Of a stretch of 64,000 bases of DNA, positions 42,876 to 51,573 are shown one piece after another (within the stretch, counting starts at the first letter, position 1; each line of letters begins with the position of its first letter). Source of the DNA: JAQCEJ01 sp040881995 (GTDB lineage: Bacteria; Planctomycetota; Planctomycetia; Planctomycetales; Planctomycetaceae). Position numbers and translations under genes: made by a program. The stretch lies in NCBI GenBank assembly GCA_040881995.1, contig JBBECD010000203.1:1-64000 (forward strand). The letters run 5' to 3'. Below the pieces are notes generated by a model that did not search any database, was not told the origin of the DNA, and was given only the letters and a program-made list of their open reading frames with translations.

Positions 42876-44530
42876 CCGTGTCCGCCAGTTATCGGCTTGT
42901 CATCGCGTCCGCTCTGATACCGTCCCATCAGTAAGAAGAACGCGGCGAACAGCAGATACCCTATCGCAATACCATTCGCCCGGTACGCCGTCCCCCCTTC
43001 CATCGGTTCTTGAAACGCGAACAGGTAATCGAATCTGTTCCCCGACAGTTGATAGGCATGGGTCAGTCCGATCGCCGCACACGCCGCCGCCACAAGCGAC
43101 CAGATCGCCGCGACGTTAAACCGGCGATCGATGAGAAACGCGCAGATCGCCGCCAGCATCATACACGAGAAAATGTAACCGCGTTCCATCAACAACAGGC
43201 CGTGCAGCAAGAATCCGTTGACGGCGAACGCCGGATCGGCGTCCAGCAGGGATTGCATCGTCGGCGCCGCCGGCGTGCTCATGCCGATGGCGATAAACGC
43301 CCCATGCGTCACGGTCGCCCCCCATGCGGCAATCGCCGGGAACAAGCCGACGGCCACCGCGGGGGCATGATTGTTCGGCGTGGTTTGAAACGCCTGAGCC
43401 GTGATAATGATGCCGATCCAAAGCACGATCGCGATTCCGGCTTCAAGAGGGATCAGTTTGCTGATGAACCCGACCGTTCCCGTGAGGCAGATCAGCACGA
43501 TCACGACGCCGTTGAGCGTCGAGTATCCCGCGCGGGCGCCAAGTTGCTTCCAGCCGGGATGACCGATGTAAATCGTCGTGGGAAAACAACTCCCGAAACA
43601 GGCGGCGAGAATCGTCCCCGCGCCGTTCACCGCCAGCGACGACTGCGTGTGATAACGATCCCCCGCCGCTTCCGCCGATTCGATGTTCTGCAAACTGCCG
43701 ATGACGTTGAACAACCCCATCGGCACAATGACCGACAAAAAGCCAATCCATTCGCTCGGCTGCTTCAGGATCTCGAACAGCTCCGCGACCGCGAGGCGAG
43801 GAACGTACCAGCCGCGCGACTCCCAACTGAGCGACAATGCGTCGACGCTCATCGGCGGACCGCCGAGCGACGCCGGTAGAACCAGCGGCAACAGCCACGC
43901 GAGCAGCGTTCCCATCAGCACGGCGACCAGTCCGCCGGGCAGACCTCCCGGAAACGGCACGTGAGAAAAATACGTCACGAGCACAATCGCCATCGGCAGC
44001 ATGGCAATCAGCGGCCGCTGAAAAATCTGCAGCGCGAACGTCATCGAGATAAACCCAATCGCGATCCCGGCGAGCGTTGAGAGCAACGCCGCCCGCGGCG
44101 TCCGCCGGCGAATGCCCTCGGCGACAAATGAGCCGACGAATTCAATAAACCCGCTCCCCAGGCAGGCAAGGAGTCCCATTTTCCACGCCATCTCGGGACT
44201 GTTCGTCCGGTGATAGACGGGAACCATCACGAAGAAGACGTACACCAACAGCGAGGGCGTATTGATGCCGTAAGGAAGAGCCGTGACGTCGCTTCGTCGT
44301 TCCCGCCGGGCCAGCCGCAGCGCCTGCCATGCATAAAACAAGTTACCGATGACGATGCTGAGGGCCGCTCCGGGAAGGATCGACCGCACCATGAGATCGG
44401 AATCGGCGGTGATGCCGCAGAGGCCGCACAGGTTGACGATCAGCAGCAACTGCACGAGGTTGTCGACGAAGAGTCCGAAAAACCCGTCCCAGTCCCGTTT
44501 CACGAAGTAGGAAAGCGAAGGAGAATTCAT
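42872..44530 (-). CDS. NCS2-like xanthine/uracil-type permease
   Basis: 552 residues with about 12 TM segments. The N-terminal half resembles the NCS2/AzgA group: DNLVQLLLIVNLCGLCGIT, ALPYGINTPSLLVYVFFVMV near residue 100, and an ICLTGTVGFISKLIPLEAGIA segment. It probably imports a purine, pyrimidine or similar compound; the substrate is not established, and a relation to other inner-membrane permeases is possible. ATG 44530 is the likely start. It is coupled to epmA by a 4-bp overlap, an unusual partnership with no obvious metabolic link. Confidence 0.65.
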   Translation of the reverse strand: MNSPSLSYFVKRDWDGFFGLFVDNLVQLLLIVNLCGLCGITADSDLMVRSILPGAALSIVIGNLFYAWQALRLARRERRSDVTALPYGINTPSLLVYVFFVMVPVYHRTNSPEMAWKMGLLACLGSGFIEFVGSFVAEGIRRRTPRAALLSTLAGIAIGFISMTFALQIFQRPLIAMLPMAIVLVTYFSHVPFPGGLPGGLVAVLMGTLLAWLLPLVLPASLGGPPMSVDALSLSWESRGWYVPRLAVAELFEILKQPSEWIGFLSVIVPMGLFNVIGSLQNIESAEAAGDRYHTQSSLAVNGAGTILAACFGSCFPTTIYIGHPGWKQLGARAGYSTLNGVVIVLICLTGTVGFISKLIPLEAGIAIVLWIGIIITAQAFQTTPNNHAPAVAVGLFPAIAAWGATVTHGAFIAIGMSTPAAPTMQSLLDADPAFAVNGFLLHGLLLMERGYIFSCMMLAAICAFLIDRRFNVAAIWSLVAAACAAIGLTHAYQLSGNRFDYLFAFQEPMEGGTAYRANGIAIGYLLFAAFFLLMGRYQSGRDDKPITGGHG

Positions 44531-44560
44531 GCCCCGGAGCGTATCGGAGCGACGGCTGAG

Positions 44561-44710
44561 AGTCCAGAGTCGAGGGTCCAGGGCCAGACATGAAGAAGAG
44601 CGGGGGAGGAGGAGAGAGGGAGAAGGATTCACCAGCCGTTATGTACACGGACGCGATCTGTTATGCTCCAACTTTCTGGCTCTGGACCCTCGACCCTCGA
44701 CTCTGGACCT
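44561..44710. repeat. Large inverted repeat in a divergent intergenic region
   Basis: AGTCCAGAGTCGAGGGTCCA and the bases after it (44561-44588) are the inverse of a segment at 44675-44710 (with GGACCCTCGACCC). It lies between the divergent permease and tadA genes and can form a long stem with a loop of about 85 nt. The TadA start is 6 bp after its right arm. Confidence 0.65.
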
Positions 44711-44715
44711 TCTCC

Positions 44716-45222
44716 ATGATCGATCTCCCCGACGATGAATTGTTAACGCCCGAAATTCCCGCGCGGCATGAGGCGTGGATGCAGCAGGCTTTTTTGCAGG
44801 CGCAGGAGGCGTTCGCCGAGGGGGAAGTTCCCGTCGGGGCGGTGATCGTGCATCAGGGGCGGTTGATCGCGGCAGCTCATAATCAGCGAGAGACACTCAA
44901 AGACCCGACGGCGCACGCCGAGATGATTGCCATCACGCAGGCAGCGCAGACGATGGAATCGTGGCGGCTGACGGAATGCGTGCTGTACGTCACGCTCGAA
45001 CCCTGTCCGATGTGTGCCGGCGCGATCGTGCAGGCCCGCATTTCCCGCGTCGTCTACGGCACGACCGACCCCAAAGCGGGAGCCTGCCATTCGCTCTACA
45101 CTATCACCAACGACAGCCGCTTGAATCATCGGGCCGAAGTCATCGGGGGCGTGATGCAGCACGAATGTGCGGAAATCCTGCAAATGTTCTTCGCCCAGCA
45201 ACGGGCGCTGGGGAAGAAGTAG
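44716..45222 (+). CDS. tadA: tRNA(Arg) adenosine-34 deaminase TadA
   Basis: 168 residues. The cytidine-deaminase fold is clear: VPVGAVIVHQGRLIAAAHN, then TAHAEMIAI (HAE zinc/catalytic motif) near residue 68, and LEPCPMCAGAIVQARISRVVYG (PCxxC zinc motif) near 95. SLYTITNDSRLNHRAEVIGG is the TadA-specific C-terminal segment. It makes the wobble inosine of tRNA-Arg(ACG). A 12-residue N-terminal extension (MIDLPDDELLTP) precedes the usual start of the fold. The ATG at 44716 lies directly after the inverted repeat; a longer reading to 44590 would translate the repeat and is rejected. A strong hairpin follows the stop. Confidence 0.93.
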   Translation: MIDLPDDELLTPEIPARHEAWMQQAFLQAQEAFAEGEVPVGAVIVHQGRLIAAAHNQRETLKDPTAHAEMIAITQAAQTMESWRLTECVLYVTLEPCPMCAGAIVQARISRVVYGTTDPKAGACHSLYTITNDSRLNHRAEVIGGVMQHECAEILQMFFAQQRALGKK

Positions 45223-45230
45223 CTCTTCGC

Positions 45231-45312
45231 AGGAGTACAGGCTTCAGCCTGCCTCCTTGAATCACCGCCGGATGAAGAGAAGAACAGGCTGAAGCCTGTA
45301 CTCCTGCTTTTT
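45231..45312 (+). terminator. Rho-independent-like terminator of tadA
   Basis: A 21-bp perfect inverted repeat (45231-45251 with 45285-45305, containing CAGGCTGAAGCCTG) with a 33-nt loop is followed by GCTTTTT. It starts 9 bp after the tadA stop. The core is the same palindrome found at 1537-1550. Confidence 0.75.
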
Positions 45313-45422
45313 GATGCCGGACGGATAAAATCTTACCAACGTCCGCCGATCTTTGTTACAATGAACGGCGTGTGGCTCCGCACGAAAACAGACATTCCTT
45401 CGCAAGGCCCCGGTCACCGACG

Positions 45423-47609
45423 ATGCGATTTGCCATCGATTCACTGGTAAAACCCGCCGAGCCGATCTCCGAGAGTTCGAACGATCTCTCCGTGGAGAAT
45501 GTTCGTTCCGCCGACGGTGACCCGCCGATGACCGATGCGACGTCGCCGGCCGTCGAACCCGCCGTCGAATCTGCCGATGTCCCGCCGCCGGATGTGCTTC
45601 CACTCCCCAACTTTGCTCCTCTTGCTACGATTTCAACCGCCGAACCGGTGCTGCTCCGACTCGCCGGCGAGGACGATCTCGCCGAAGAGCCGCGCAGTTG
45701 GAAGCAAAGTCTGCCGGGGACGGCGATCAGCATTTTGCTGCATATCTGGGTTTTAATCGCGCTCGCCAATTATATTCGCTTGCAGCCCGAACTCGAAGCG
45801 AATCACGAATTGATCTCGACGCAGATTGAGGAAACGGTGAAAGAGCCCGTCACCGAAGAACGAATCGAGTATCAGCTCGCTCCGCCGGTCGACGACCGCG
45901 AACACGAAATCACCGAAGTCGTTGCGGCGCAAAGCCTGGCCCTCAGCCGGACCGACAAACCCAAGCCGCTCGATTCGCCCTTCATTCCCGAAGAAACGAA
46001 CCCGGACGAATTCAAGAACGAGGTCTACGACATTCCCGAAGGTCTCGAACTCGACGAACAGATCGTCGTGAAGGGGATGACCGGCAACGAGATGATCGAA
46101 CTCGAGGCGGCCCTCGATCGTGTCACTTGGGAAATCGCCCAGAACATGAAAGAGGATAAAGTCCTCGTCGTCTGGCTGCTCGACGCTTCGGGCAGTCTGA
46201 GCGGACAGCGCGAAATCATCGCCAAACGCATGCGGCGCATTTACGGCGAACTCGACGCCCTTAAAGAATCGGGACAAATTCCCAAGAGGGACCGGCCGCT
46301 GCTCAGCGGCGTCGTCGCCTTCGGCGAAGCGGCGATCTTCGCCCATAAAGAGCCGACCGACGACGTCGACGAAGTCGTCTCCGCCATCGGCAGCGTTCAG
46401 AACGATCCCTCGGGAAAAGAAAACGTCTTCGGAGCCGTGCGGCAGGTGATCGATCGCTGGGCCAAATACCGATCTCAGTCGGGCCGGCGCGTGATGTTAA
46501 TCGTCGTCACCGACGAAGCGGGAGATGATTACGCAGACCATCTCGAAGCCTCGATCGCGCGCTGCCGCGGGCTGGGCGTCAAATCATACGTCATCGGTCC
46601 GCCCGCGGTGTTCGGTCGGCGGCAGGGTTTTGTCCCGTATGTCGCTCCCGAAAACGGCCGCACGTACCAGTTGCCCGTCGACCTCGGACCCGAATCCGCC
46701 GTCATCTCGCAGTTGTGGATGCCGTTCTGGTATGGCGGGCCGCAGCACGAATATATGACGTCGGGGTTCGGACCGTACGCCCTCACCCGGCTGGTTCACG
46801 AAACCGGCGGGGTGTACTTCATGACGAACATGACGACCGCCAAAGGATTGGCGGCCACCGGCAGCTTCGACTCCGCTTCGCTCAAATCGTTCGAACCCGA
46901 ATACAAATATGCGAACCCGCAGCAGTTTATGAACGATCTGCGGAAACGGCCGATTCGCCGGGCCGTCGTCAAGGCGGCCATGCTTCGCGAAGAGCCGCAT
47001 GTCCGCGACAATCTCCGCGGCACGCCGGCGATGGAATTCCGCGTCAACGCCGATAATTACAAGCAGGTGCTCAGCGACGCCCAGAAACCGGTGGCGATCA
47101 GCACGGCGGCGCTCGAAGCGATCCTCGATGCTTTCCCGAAAAACATCGACGACGAATACAACAAAGAATCGTCGCTGCGCTGGCGGATGGAATACAATCT
47201 CGCCTACGGCCGGCTTTTGGCTCAAAAAGTCCGTTACTACGAATTCAACTATGCCTGCGCCGCGCTGAAAAACGACAAGGCCTCCGAAGACGTCGCGCAG
47301 CGGTCGAATCATTGGATCTTCCAGCCCGATCGCCAATTGAACTACGCGGCGAATTACACGAAGTCGGCCCGCCTGGCGGAAAAACTGCTGACCCGCGTGA
47401 TCGACGAAGCCCCGGGAACGCCATGGGCGGTGCACGCGGCCCGCGAACTCCGCGACCCGTTCGGCATCAAGATCATCGAGCACTACATCCCGCCCCCTCC
47501 CCCGCCGAAACCGGAAGAGCCGGGGAAAATGCCTCCGCAATTCGCCCCGCCCCCGACGCCGCAACCCGCAGCGACAAGGTCGGCGCCCCCGACGCTGCCG
47601 AAGCTGTGA
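45423..47609 (+). CDS. Large membrane-anchored VWA-domain protein
   Basis: 728 residues from ATG 45423. After a Pro/Ala/Asp-rich N-terminal cytoplasmic region there is one TM helix (GTAISILLHIWVLIALANYI, about residues 97-118). A von Willebrand factor A domain follows at roughly residues 235-420, with the metal-ion-dependent adhesion site DASGSLSG (DxSxS) near 255 and VTDEAGDD later. The C-terminal 300 residues are helical (LRWRMEYNLAYGRLLAQKVRYYEF) and end in a proline-rich tail (PPPPPPKPEEPG). The layout suggests a VWA protein with an external binding domain; no MoxR ATPase is adjacent. Function is unknown. A GTG at 45372 is a possible earlier start. Confidence 0.7.
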   Translation: MRFAIDSLVKPAEPISESSNDLSVENVRSADGDPPMTDATSPAVEPAVESADVPPPDVLPLPNFAPLATISTAEPVLLRLAGEDDLAEEPRSWKQSLPGTAISILLHIWVLIALANYIRLQPELEANHELISTQIEETVKEPVTEERIEYQLAPPVDDREHEITEVVAAQSLALSRTDKPKPLDSPFIPEETNPDEFKNEVYDIPEGLELDEQIVVKGMTGNEMIELEAALDRVTWEIAQNMKEDKVLVVWLLDASGSLSGQREIIAKRMRRIYGELDALKESGQIPKRDRPLLSGVVAFGEAAIFAHKEPTDDVDEVVSAIGSVQNDPSGKENVFGAVRQVIDRWAKYRSQSGRRVMLIVVTDEAGDDYADHLEASIARCRGLGVKSYVIGPPAVFGRRQGFVPYVAPENGRTYQLPVDLGPESAVISQLWMPFWYGGPQHEYMTSGFGPYALTRLVHETGGVYFMTNMTTAKGLAATGSFDSASLKSFEPEYKYANPQQFMNDLRKRPIRRAVVKAAMLREEPHVRDNLRGTPAMEFRVNADNYKQVLSDAQKPVAISTAALEAILDAFPKNIDDEYNKESSLRWRMEYNLAYGRLLAQKVRYYEFNYACAALKNDKASEDVAQRSNHWIFQPDRQLNYAANYTKSARLAEKLLTRVIDEAPGTPWAVHAARELRDPFGIKIIEHYIPPPPPPKPEEPGKMPPQFAPPPTPQPAATRSAPPTLPKL

Positions 47610-47945
47610 TGCACATTATGTCGTAACGTCGCGCTGCCCCACCATGCATGCTACATGCGATCGTCACTCATGCTCGGCGTTGGCGACGTCCGCTTGTGCG
47701 GCATCTTCTCGGAAGAGACGCCGGCCGGCGTCCGAATACACGATTGCCAGCAACACACCCGAAAGAATGTCAGTGAGTTGACCCATCATCGAAACCCATT
47801 GATTTGGAGCTCGATAGACGCCCAATTCGATCATCGTCGAAACGGAGTTGGCATCGTCGAACCGAGGTATGAGAGGAACTGTGACGACGGACGGAAACAA
47901 AGCCGCGGCGAATAAAGTCCGGCCCGGGCAACTGCCTCGCTTGAG
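47610..47945. other. Intergenic region, 336 bp
   Basis: No confident gene. A 78-codon minus-strand ORF (47664-47900, starting TTG) has a hydrophobic stretch (MMGQLTDILSGVLLAIVYSD) and could be a membrane-protein remnant, but its start is weak and it lacks support. No repeats or hairpins stand out. Confidence 0.4.
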
Positions 47946-48140
47946 TTAAGCAGGGCTGCGGGACTCGTAACGGGCGATCTCTTCTTTCAACTGATTGATC
48001 AGTCGTTTGAGCGATCGGGTGCTCAATTCCCGCACGTGTTCGTCGCCACGGTCTTCACGCTTGTTCGCCTCGTAACGTTCTTCGAGCAGACGCAGCTTTT
48101 CACGGGTCGCTTCAAGCTCGCGCTGGCTTTGCAAACTCAT
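47946..48140 (-). CDS. Small coiled-coil protein (64 aa)
   Basis: 64 residues from ATG 48140 (GAGG about 11 bases upstream). The whole chain looks like a charged amphipathic coiled coil (SQRELEATREKLRLLEERYE, then DEHVRELSTRSLKRLINQLK and EEIARYESR). Short proteins of this type are often conserved in cyanobacteria and planctomycetes with unknown function. It is the first of the minus-strand genes after the VWA gene. An upstream in-frame Met (48179) is less likely. The coding call rests on the even coiled-coil pattern. Confidence 0.6.
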   Translation of the reverse strand: MSLQSQRELEATREKLRLLEERYEANKREDRGDEHVRELSTRSLKRLINQLKEEIARYESRSPA

Positions 48141-48225
48141 TGAATAACCTCGACTCTCCGTACTTTGACGCCAATTCAATGGAACTCACCCCAATTACCC
48201 CTCCTCCCCCCGCACCCAACATCCG

Positions 48226-49371
48226 TCAAGTCGAAGCTGGTATCGGCATGGCGGCCCTCGCCGGCTCCGCCGACGCCAACCGCCGCAACCCATCAAAATT
48301 TCTCTCGGCGAGGTCGCACCATTCCTCCAGCCGGCCCGTCCCCTCCCGGCGGGAATCGCTTAACCCGCTGTCGACGCGCTCGGACAGGATGCGAGCAAAA
48401 TCGGCGTTCGCATAATCCACGGGGGAAGCGAGATCGAGCATCTCGGCGAGCGCCTGGTTCTTCAGCGTGTTCGATTCGCACATCACCACAGGGACGCCCA
48501 GACAGCTTGCGGCGATCGTGTGATGGAACCGGCCCGAGATCAGCAAACTCGCCCGTTGAAACGTGTCGAGCCATTCCTGCAGCGATTGGGCTTGGATCAG
48601 ATTCCAGGCAACTCCGTTGACGGTGTGAGCCCGCAACCGTTCGACGAACTGCACATCGTCCCCGGCGAGATTCGACTTGGCGCCGATCAGCACGTTGACG
48701 TTGTAGCCGCGCTTCGCCACCTGCTCCATGATCTGGCAGAGATCGGAAATTCGCTCGTCGGGAAACGACACCGAACCGGCGATAACGACTTGCGGTTTCG
48801 TCAGATCCACGCGGCTCGGCTGATAGTAATTCCGCACGATCAACGGCAGCGAATCGAAACTCCGCGCGACGGGCAGACCGATTTGCTGCATCAGCCGAAA
48901 ACTGACCGGCTCGCGAATGGCGATGTAATCGAGGGCCTGATACACGCCGCGATAGATGTCGAAGGCGACGCTCTGCCGCGGAGACGTCACCACTTCGGGA
49001 TAGACCGAATGATTGATGATCTGCACCGGCTTGCCGAGAAATTTTTTCGAGGCGTATGCGAGATACAGCAGCGACAACGACGCCTGAGAGACGCGATGCA
49101 GCGTTCCCTCGCCGTTGATGACGACGACGTCCGCTTCGGAGAGGGCGTTGATCACCGCGGGATAACGTCGATAATAGTCGCGGAAGAATTCGACACTGTC
49201 GAAATCGCCCAGCGTTTGCGGCAGTTGTTGAAGTTGATGCACGGTCTGAATCGGAATCGACATCAGATGAAACCCAAGCTGTTTGATGCGAATCCGCAGC
49301 GCCTGACTGGTGGCGTTGCAGCCCCAGTGATACCACGAAAACGTATCGTTGACTAAGACGGCTTTCGGCAT
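48226..49371 (-). CDS. Polysaccharide pyruvyl transferase family protein
   Basis: 381 residues. Features of the PF04230 family: LVNDTFSWYHWGCNATSQAL at the start, DVVVINGEGTLHR near residue 82, then IINHSVYPEV, and late SLLISGRFHHTIAASCLGVPVVMCESN near 290, the GT-B-like nucleotide-binding half. Members add ketal pyruvate to surface polysaccharides, giving acidic groups; some are other sugar transferases. It lies next to two TPR-glycosyltransferase genes on the same strand, divergent from fliD-fliS, which points to glycan modification of surface or flagellar proteins. Low complexity after the stop is repeat DNA. Confidence 0.82.
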   Translation of the reverse strand: MPKAVLVNDTFSWYHWGCNATSQALRIRIKQLGFHLMSIPIQTVHQLQQLPQTLGDFDSVEFFRDYYRRYPAVINALSEADVVVINGEGTLHRVSQASLSLLYLAYASKKFLGKPVQIINHSVYPEVVTSPRQSVAFDIYRGVYQALDYIAIREPVSFRLMQQIGLPVARSFDSLPLIVRNYYQPSRVDLTKPQVVIAGSVSFPDERISDLCQIMEQVAKRGYNVNVLIGAKSNLAGDDVQFVERLRAHTVNGVAWNLIQAQSLQEWLDTFQRASLLISGRFHHTIAASCLGVPVVMCESNTLKNQALAEMLDLASPVDYANADFARILSERVDSGLSDSRREGTGRLEEWCDLAERNFDGLRRLASAEPARAAMPIPAST

Positions 49372-49387
49372 GTTTTTCTTTCTCCCT

Positions 49388-49520
49388 CGTTCCCATGCTC
49401 TGCCTGGGAACGCAAGTCTTCGAAGCTCCGCTTCGTCGATGACGTATGAAGCGCTCCGCTGCGCAAAGCCTTCGCGTCGCGGCTAAACCTAAGATCCTTC
49501 GCTTGCGCTTCGGGCTGGTA
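49388..49520. repeat. Composite CTCCG-loop repeat cluster
   Basis: From 49388: CGTTCCCATG-CTCTG-CCTGGGAACG, then CGAAG-CTCCG-CTTCG near 49422, the GCGCTCCGCTGCGC module near 49452 with CGCGTCGCGGCTAA, and a CTTGCGCTTCGGGCT repeat (49498-49520). The last forms the 3' end of the adjacent TPR-glycosyltransferase gene, providing its final residues. Confidence 0.75.
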
Positions 49521-51417
49521 AATTCGAACCCAGCCGCGATGCAGCGGTTCGCAGCGGGCTTGTCCAGTCATTCCATTCATTTTGTCGGATCAATTCCACG
49601 CTCTGATACCAGTGACTTCGTTCGCCCTCGAGTCCCCAACGCCAATCGGGGACGACGGGGATCAATACCAGCGTCGGCACCCCCAGCGCTCCGGCGAGAT
49701 GGACCGTCGAATTATCGACGGAAATCACGAGATCGAGTTCCGACAACAACGCCGCGAACTGTTCGAGGCCGCGGGTCGGGTCGGTTTCGTCCCATTGATG
49801 CAGTTGATGTCCTTCACCGCGATGCAGACCGTATTGCAGGTTGACGAAGGCGGCGTCGGCGACCGACAACAACTCGCTCCATTGCGCCAGCGGGATCGAC
49901 CGCTTGCGGCGGGTGAGGGGCGTGCCGCCGCCGAACCAGGAAATGCCGATGCAGCGGTTTGCCGGGAGTCGATCGAGCCGTTCGCGCCATTTCGTTCTCA
50001 ACACCGGATCGGCTTGAATATACGGAGCGGAATATCCGGCCGCACGAAAATCGTCACCAAGCACGAGCGGCAGGCTCGCCATGGCGATGTGCCGTTCGGG
50101 AGTTGTTGAATCGATCGACGTCGTTCCGTTGACGAATTCGATCTGCGGAAACGATCGCTGCAACAACGGTCTCAAGCGGGAATCGCACTCGATGCGAATC
50201 TGCCGCACGCGCGATTGCACTTCGGAGAAATAGCGGACGAACATCACTTCGTCGCCGAGCCCCTGTTCGGTGCGGATGACGAGGCGTTCGTTCGTCAGCG
50301 GTTCGCCGGTCCACGGCTGTTGCAAGCGGCCGGACCGCTGCAATTCAATGCGCGGGCCGCGGAATTCGTGTTCGGGGAGTCCCTGTTCGACATCCCCTCG
50401 CAGCAGCCAGAGCAACGCGCGGTTATGGCGTGCCGCGGCGTCATCGGGTTTGAGGATGAGGATCTTTTCGTAGCAGAATTCGGACTCGTCGAAGCGCTGC
50501 AGATCCTGCAAGATCGCCGCGCGGTTCGTCCATGCGGAAGATTCATTCGGCTGCAAGGCAACCGCTTGATCGAGCGTCTTAAGCGCGCCGTTCAAATCCC
50601 CCTGCAATTGCAGCGCGGCTCCCCAGTTGCTCCAGTGCGACGCCATTTGCGGCTGCAACATCGTTGCCTTGTGAAACAATTGCACCGCTTCGACCGCGCG
50701 GTCTTGCCGATAACAGATCGAGCCGAGCAGAAGGCGGGCGCCGACATGTTCCGGTACGTCGCTGAGCAGCGTGAGCAGATGGCCTTCGGCGGCGACGTCG
50801 TCGCTCTTTTGATACAGTGATTCCGCCAAGCGAAACCTCGCGGATATTTTCGCCGGGTCGAGCGTCACCGCCTGCGCGAAGCTGTGGCGGGCTTCGTTTT
50901 GATGATCCTGCGCCGCATGCACGCAGCCGAGAAGTTCCCACGCGAAGGGATCGCCCGGCGTCTGCTTCACGACGAATTCGAGGGCCGTCTGTGCCTCGGG
51001 ATAATTCTGCAAATGGAACCAGATTTCTCCCAATCGCTTTTCGATCTCGATGCGCTGTTCGTGGTTGAGCGATTCGCCGGACTCGTTGCGCAGCCGGACG
51101 AGAATCTCACATGCGTCGGCGAACCGTTTCTGCAACTGCAACGCCGTAGCGAGGTGCAAGTTGCAGGCGATGCGGCGCGGCTCCTCGGCGATCAGTTGGC
51201 GATAAATCGCTTCGGCGTCGCTCGGCCGGTTGGTCGCGAGCAGAATTCCCGCGAGATGATTTCTCGCCTGCGGATGACCGGGGTCGATACGCAGCAGCAT
51301 AAGATACGCTTGTTCGGCGCGGTCGAGTTCACCCTTCCGTTGATGGACGATCCCCTGCGACAGCAACTCGGCTGAGGTCGCAGAAAATGAGGCAGATTGT
51401 GTTTCGGCGGATGTCAT
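49489..51417 (-). CDS. TPR protein with GT-B-like glycosyltransferase domain (1)
   Basis: 642 residues. The N-terminal 330 residues are about nine TPRs (for example GELDRAEQAYLMLLRIDPGH and LDQAVALQPNESSAWTNRAAI). The C-terminal part is a glycosyltransferase 9/OGT-like Rossmann half: RLVIRTEQGLGDEVMFVRYF near residue 375, NRCIGISWFGGGTP near 490, then LVISVDNSTVHLAGALGVPT near 575, the nucleotide-sugar-binding signature of heptosyltransferase-like domains. This fusion is like SPINDLY/OGT-type enzymes that glycosylate proteins. The last ten residues (LPARSASEGS) come from a dispersed repeat, so the original C-terminus may have been slightly different. It lies in a three-gene minus-strand block with a paralogue and a pyruvyl transferase. 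Confidence 0.82.
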   Translation of the reverse strand: MTSAETQSASFSATSAELLSQGIVHQRKGELDRAEQAYLMLLRIDPGHPQARNHLAGILLATNRPSDAEAIYRQLIAEEPRRIACNLHLATALQLQKRFADACEILVRLRNESGESLNHEQRIEIEKRLGEIWFHLQNYPEAQTALEFVVKQTPGDPFAWELLGCVHAAQDHQNEARHSFAQAVTLDPAKISARFRLAESLYQKSDDVAAEGHLLTLLSDVPEHVGARLLLGSICYRQDRAVEAVQLFHKATMLQPQMASHWSNWGAALQLQGDLNGALKTLDQAVALQPNESSAWTNRAAILQDLQRFDESEFCYEKILILKPDDAAARHNRALLWLLRGDVEQGLPEHEFRGPRIELQRSGRLQQPWTGEPLTNERLVIRTEQGLGDEVMFVRYFSEVQSRVRQIRIECDSRLRPLLQRSFPQIEFVNGTTSIDSTTPERHIAMASLPLVLGDDFRAAGYSAPYIQADPVLRTKWRERLDRLPANRCIGISWFGGGTPLTRRKRSIPLAQWSELLSVADAAFVNLQYGLHRGEGHQLHQWDETDPTRGLEQFAALLSELDLVISVDNSTVHLAGALGVPTLVLIPVVPDWRWGLEGERSHWYQSVELIRQNEWNDWTSPLRTAASRLGSNLPARSASEGS

Positions 51418-51433
51418 GATTGTTATTGCCTCT

Positions 51434-51573
51434 CGTTCCCAAGCTCCGCTTGGGAACGCACGTCTTCGAAGCTCCGCTTCGCCTTCTTTCTCCTTCTCCC
51501 TTTGGGAGAGGATTGGGGGGAGGGTGCCTTTGCTTGAAAGGCTCGGCTACGGAAGCCCTGCGCGTCGCGGCTA
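51434..51573. repeat. Composite CTCCG-loop repeat cluster
   Basis: Perfect CGTTCCCAAG-CTCCG-CTTGGGAACG hairpin (51434-51458), CGAAG-CTCCG-CTTCG (51467-51481), a TCCCTTTGGGAGAGG stretch near 51497, and a GGCTCGGCTACGG/GCGTCGCGGCTAA module at 51541-51573. It fills the gap between the two TPR-glycosyltransferase genes, and its 3' edge reaches the stop region of the second. Confidence 0.75.

Noticed and set aside
44590..44715. N-terminal extension of tadA
   Set aside because: It lies inside an inverted repeat and has no family similarity.
47664..47900. 78-codon minus-strand ORF with a hydrophobic segment
   Set aside because: TTG start, no ribosome-binding site, no recognised family; could at most be a remnant.
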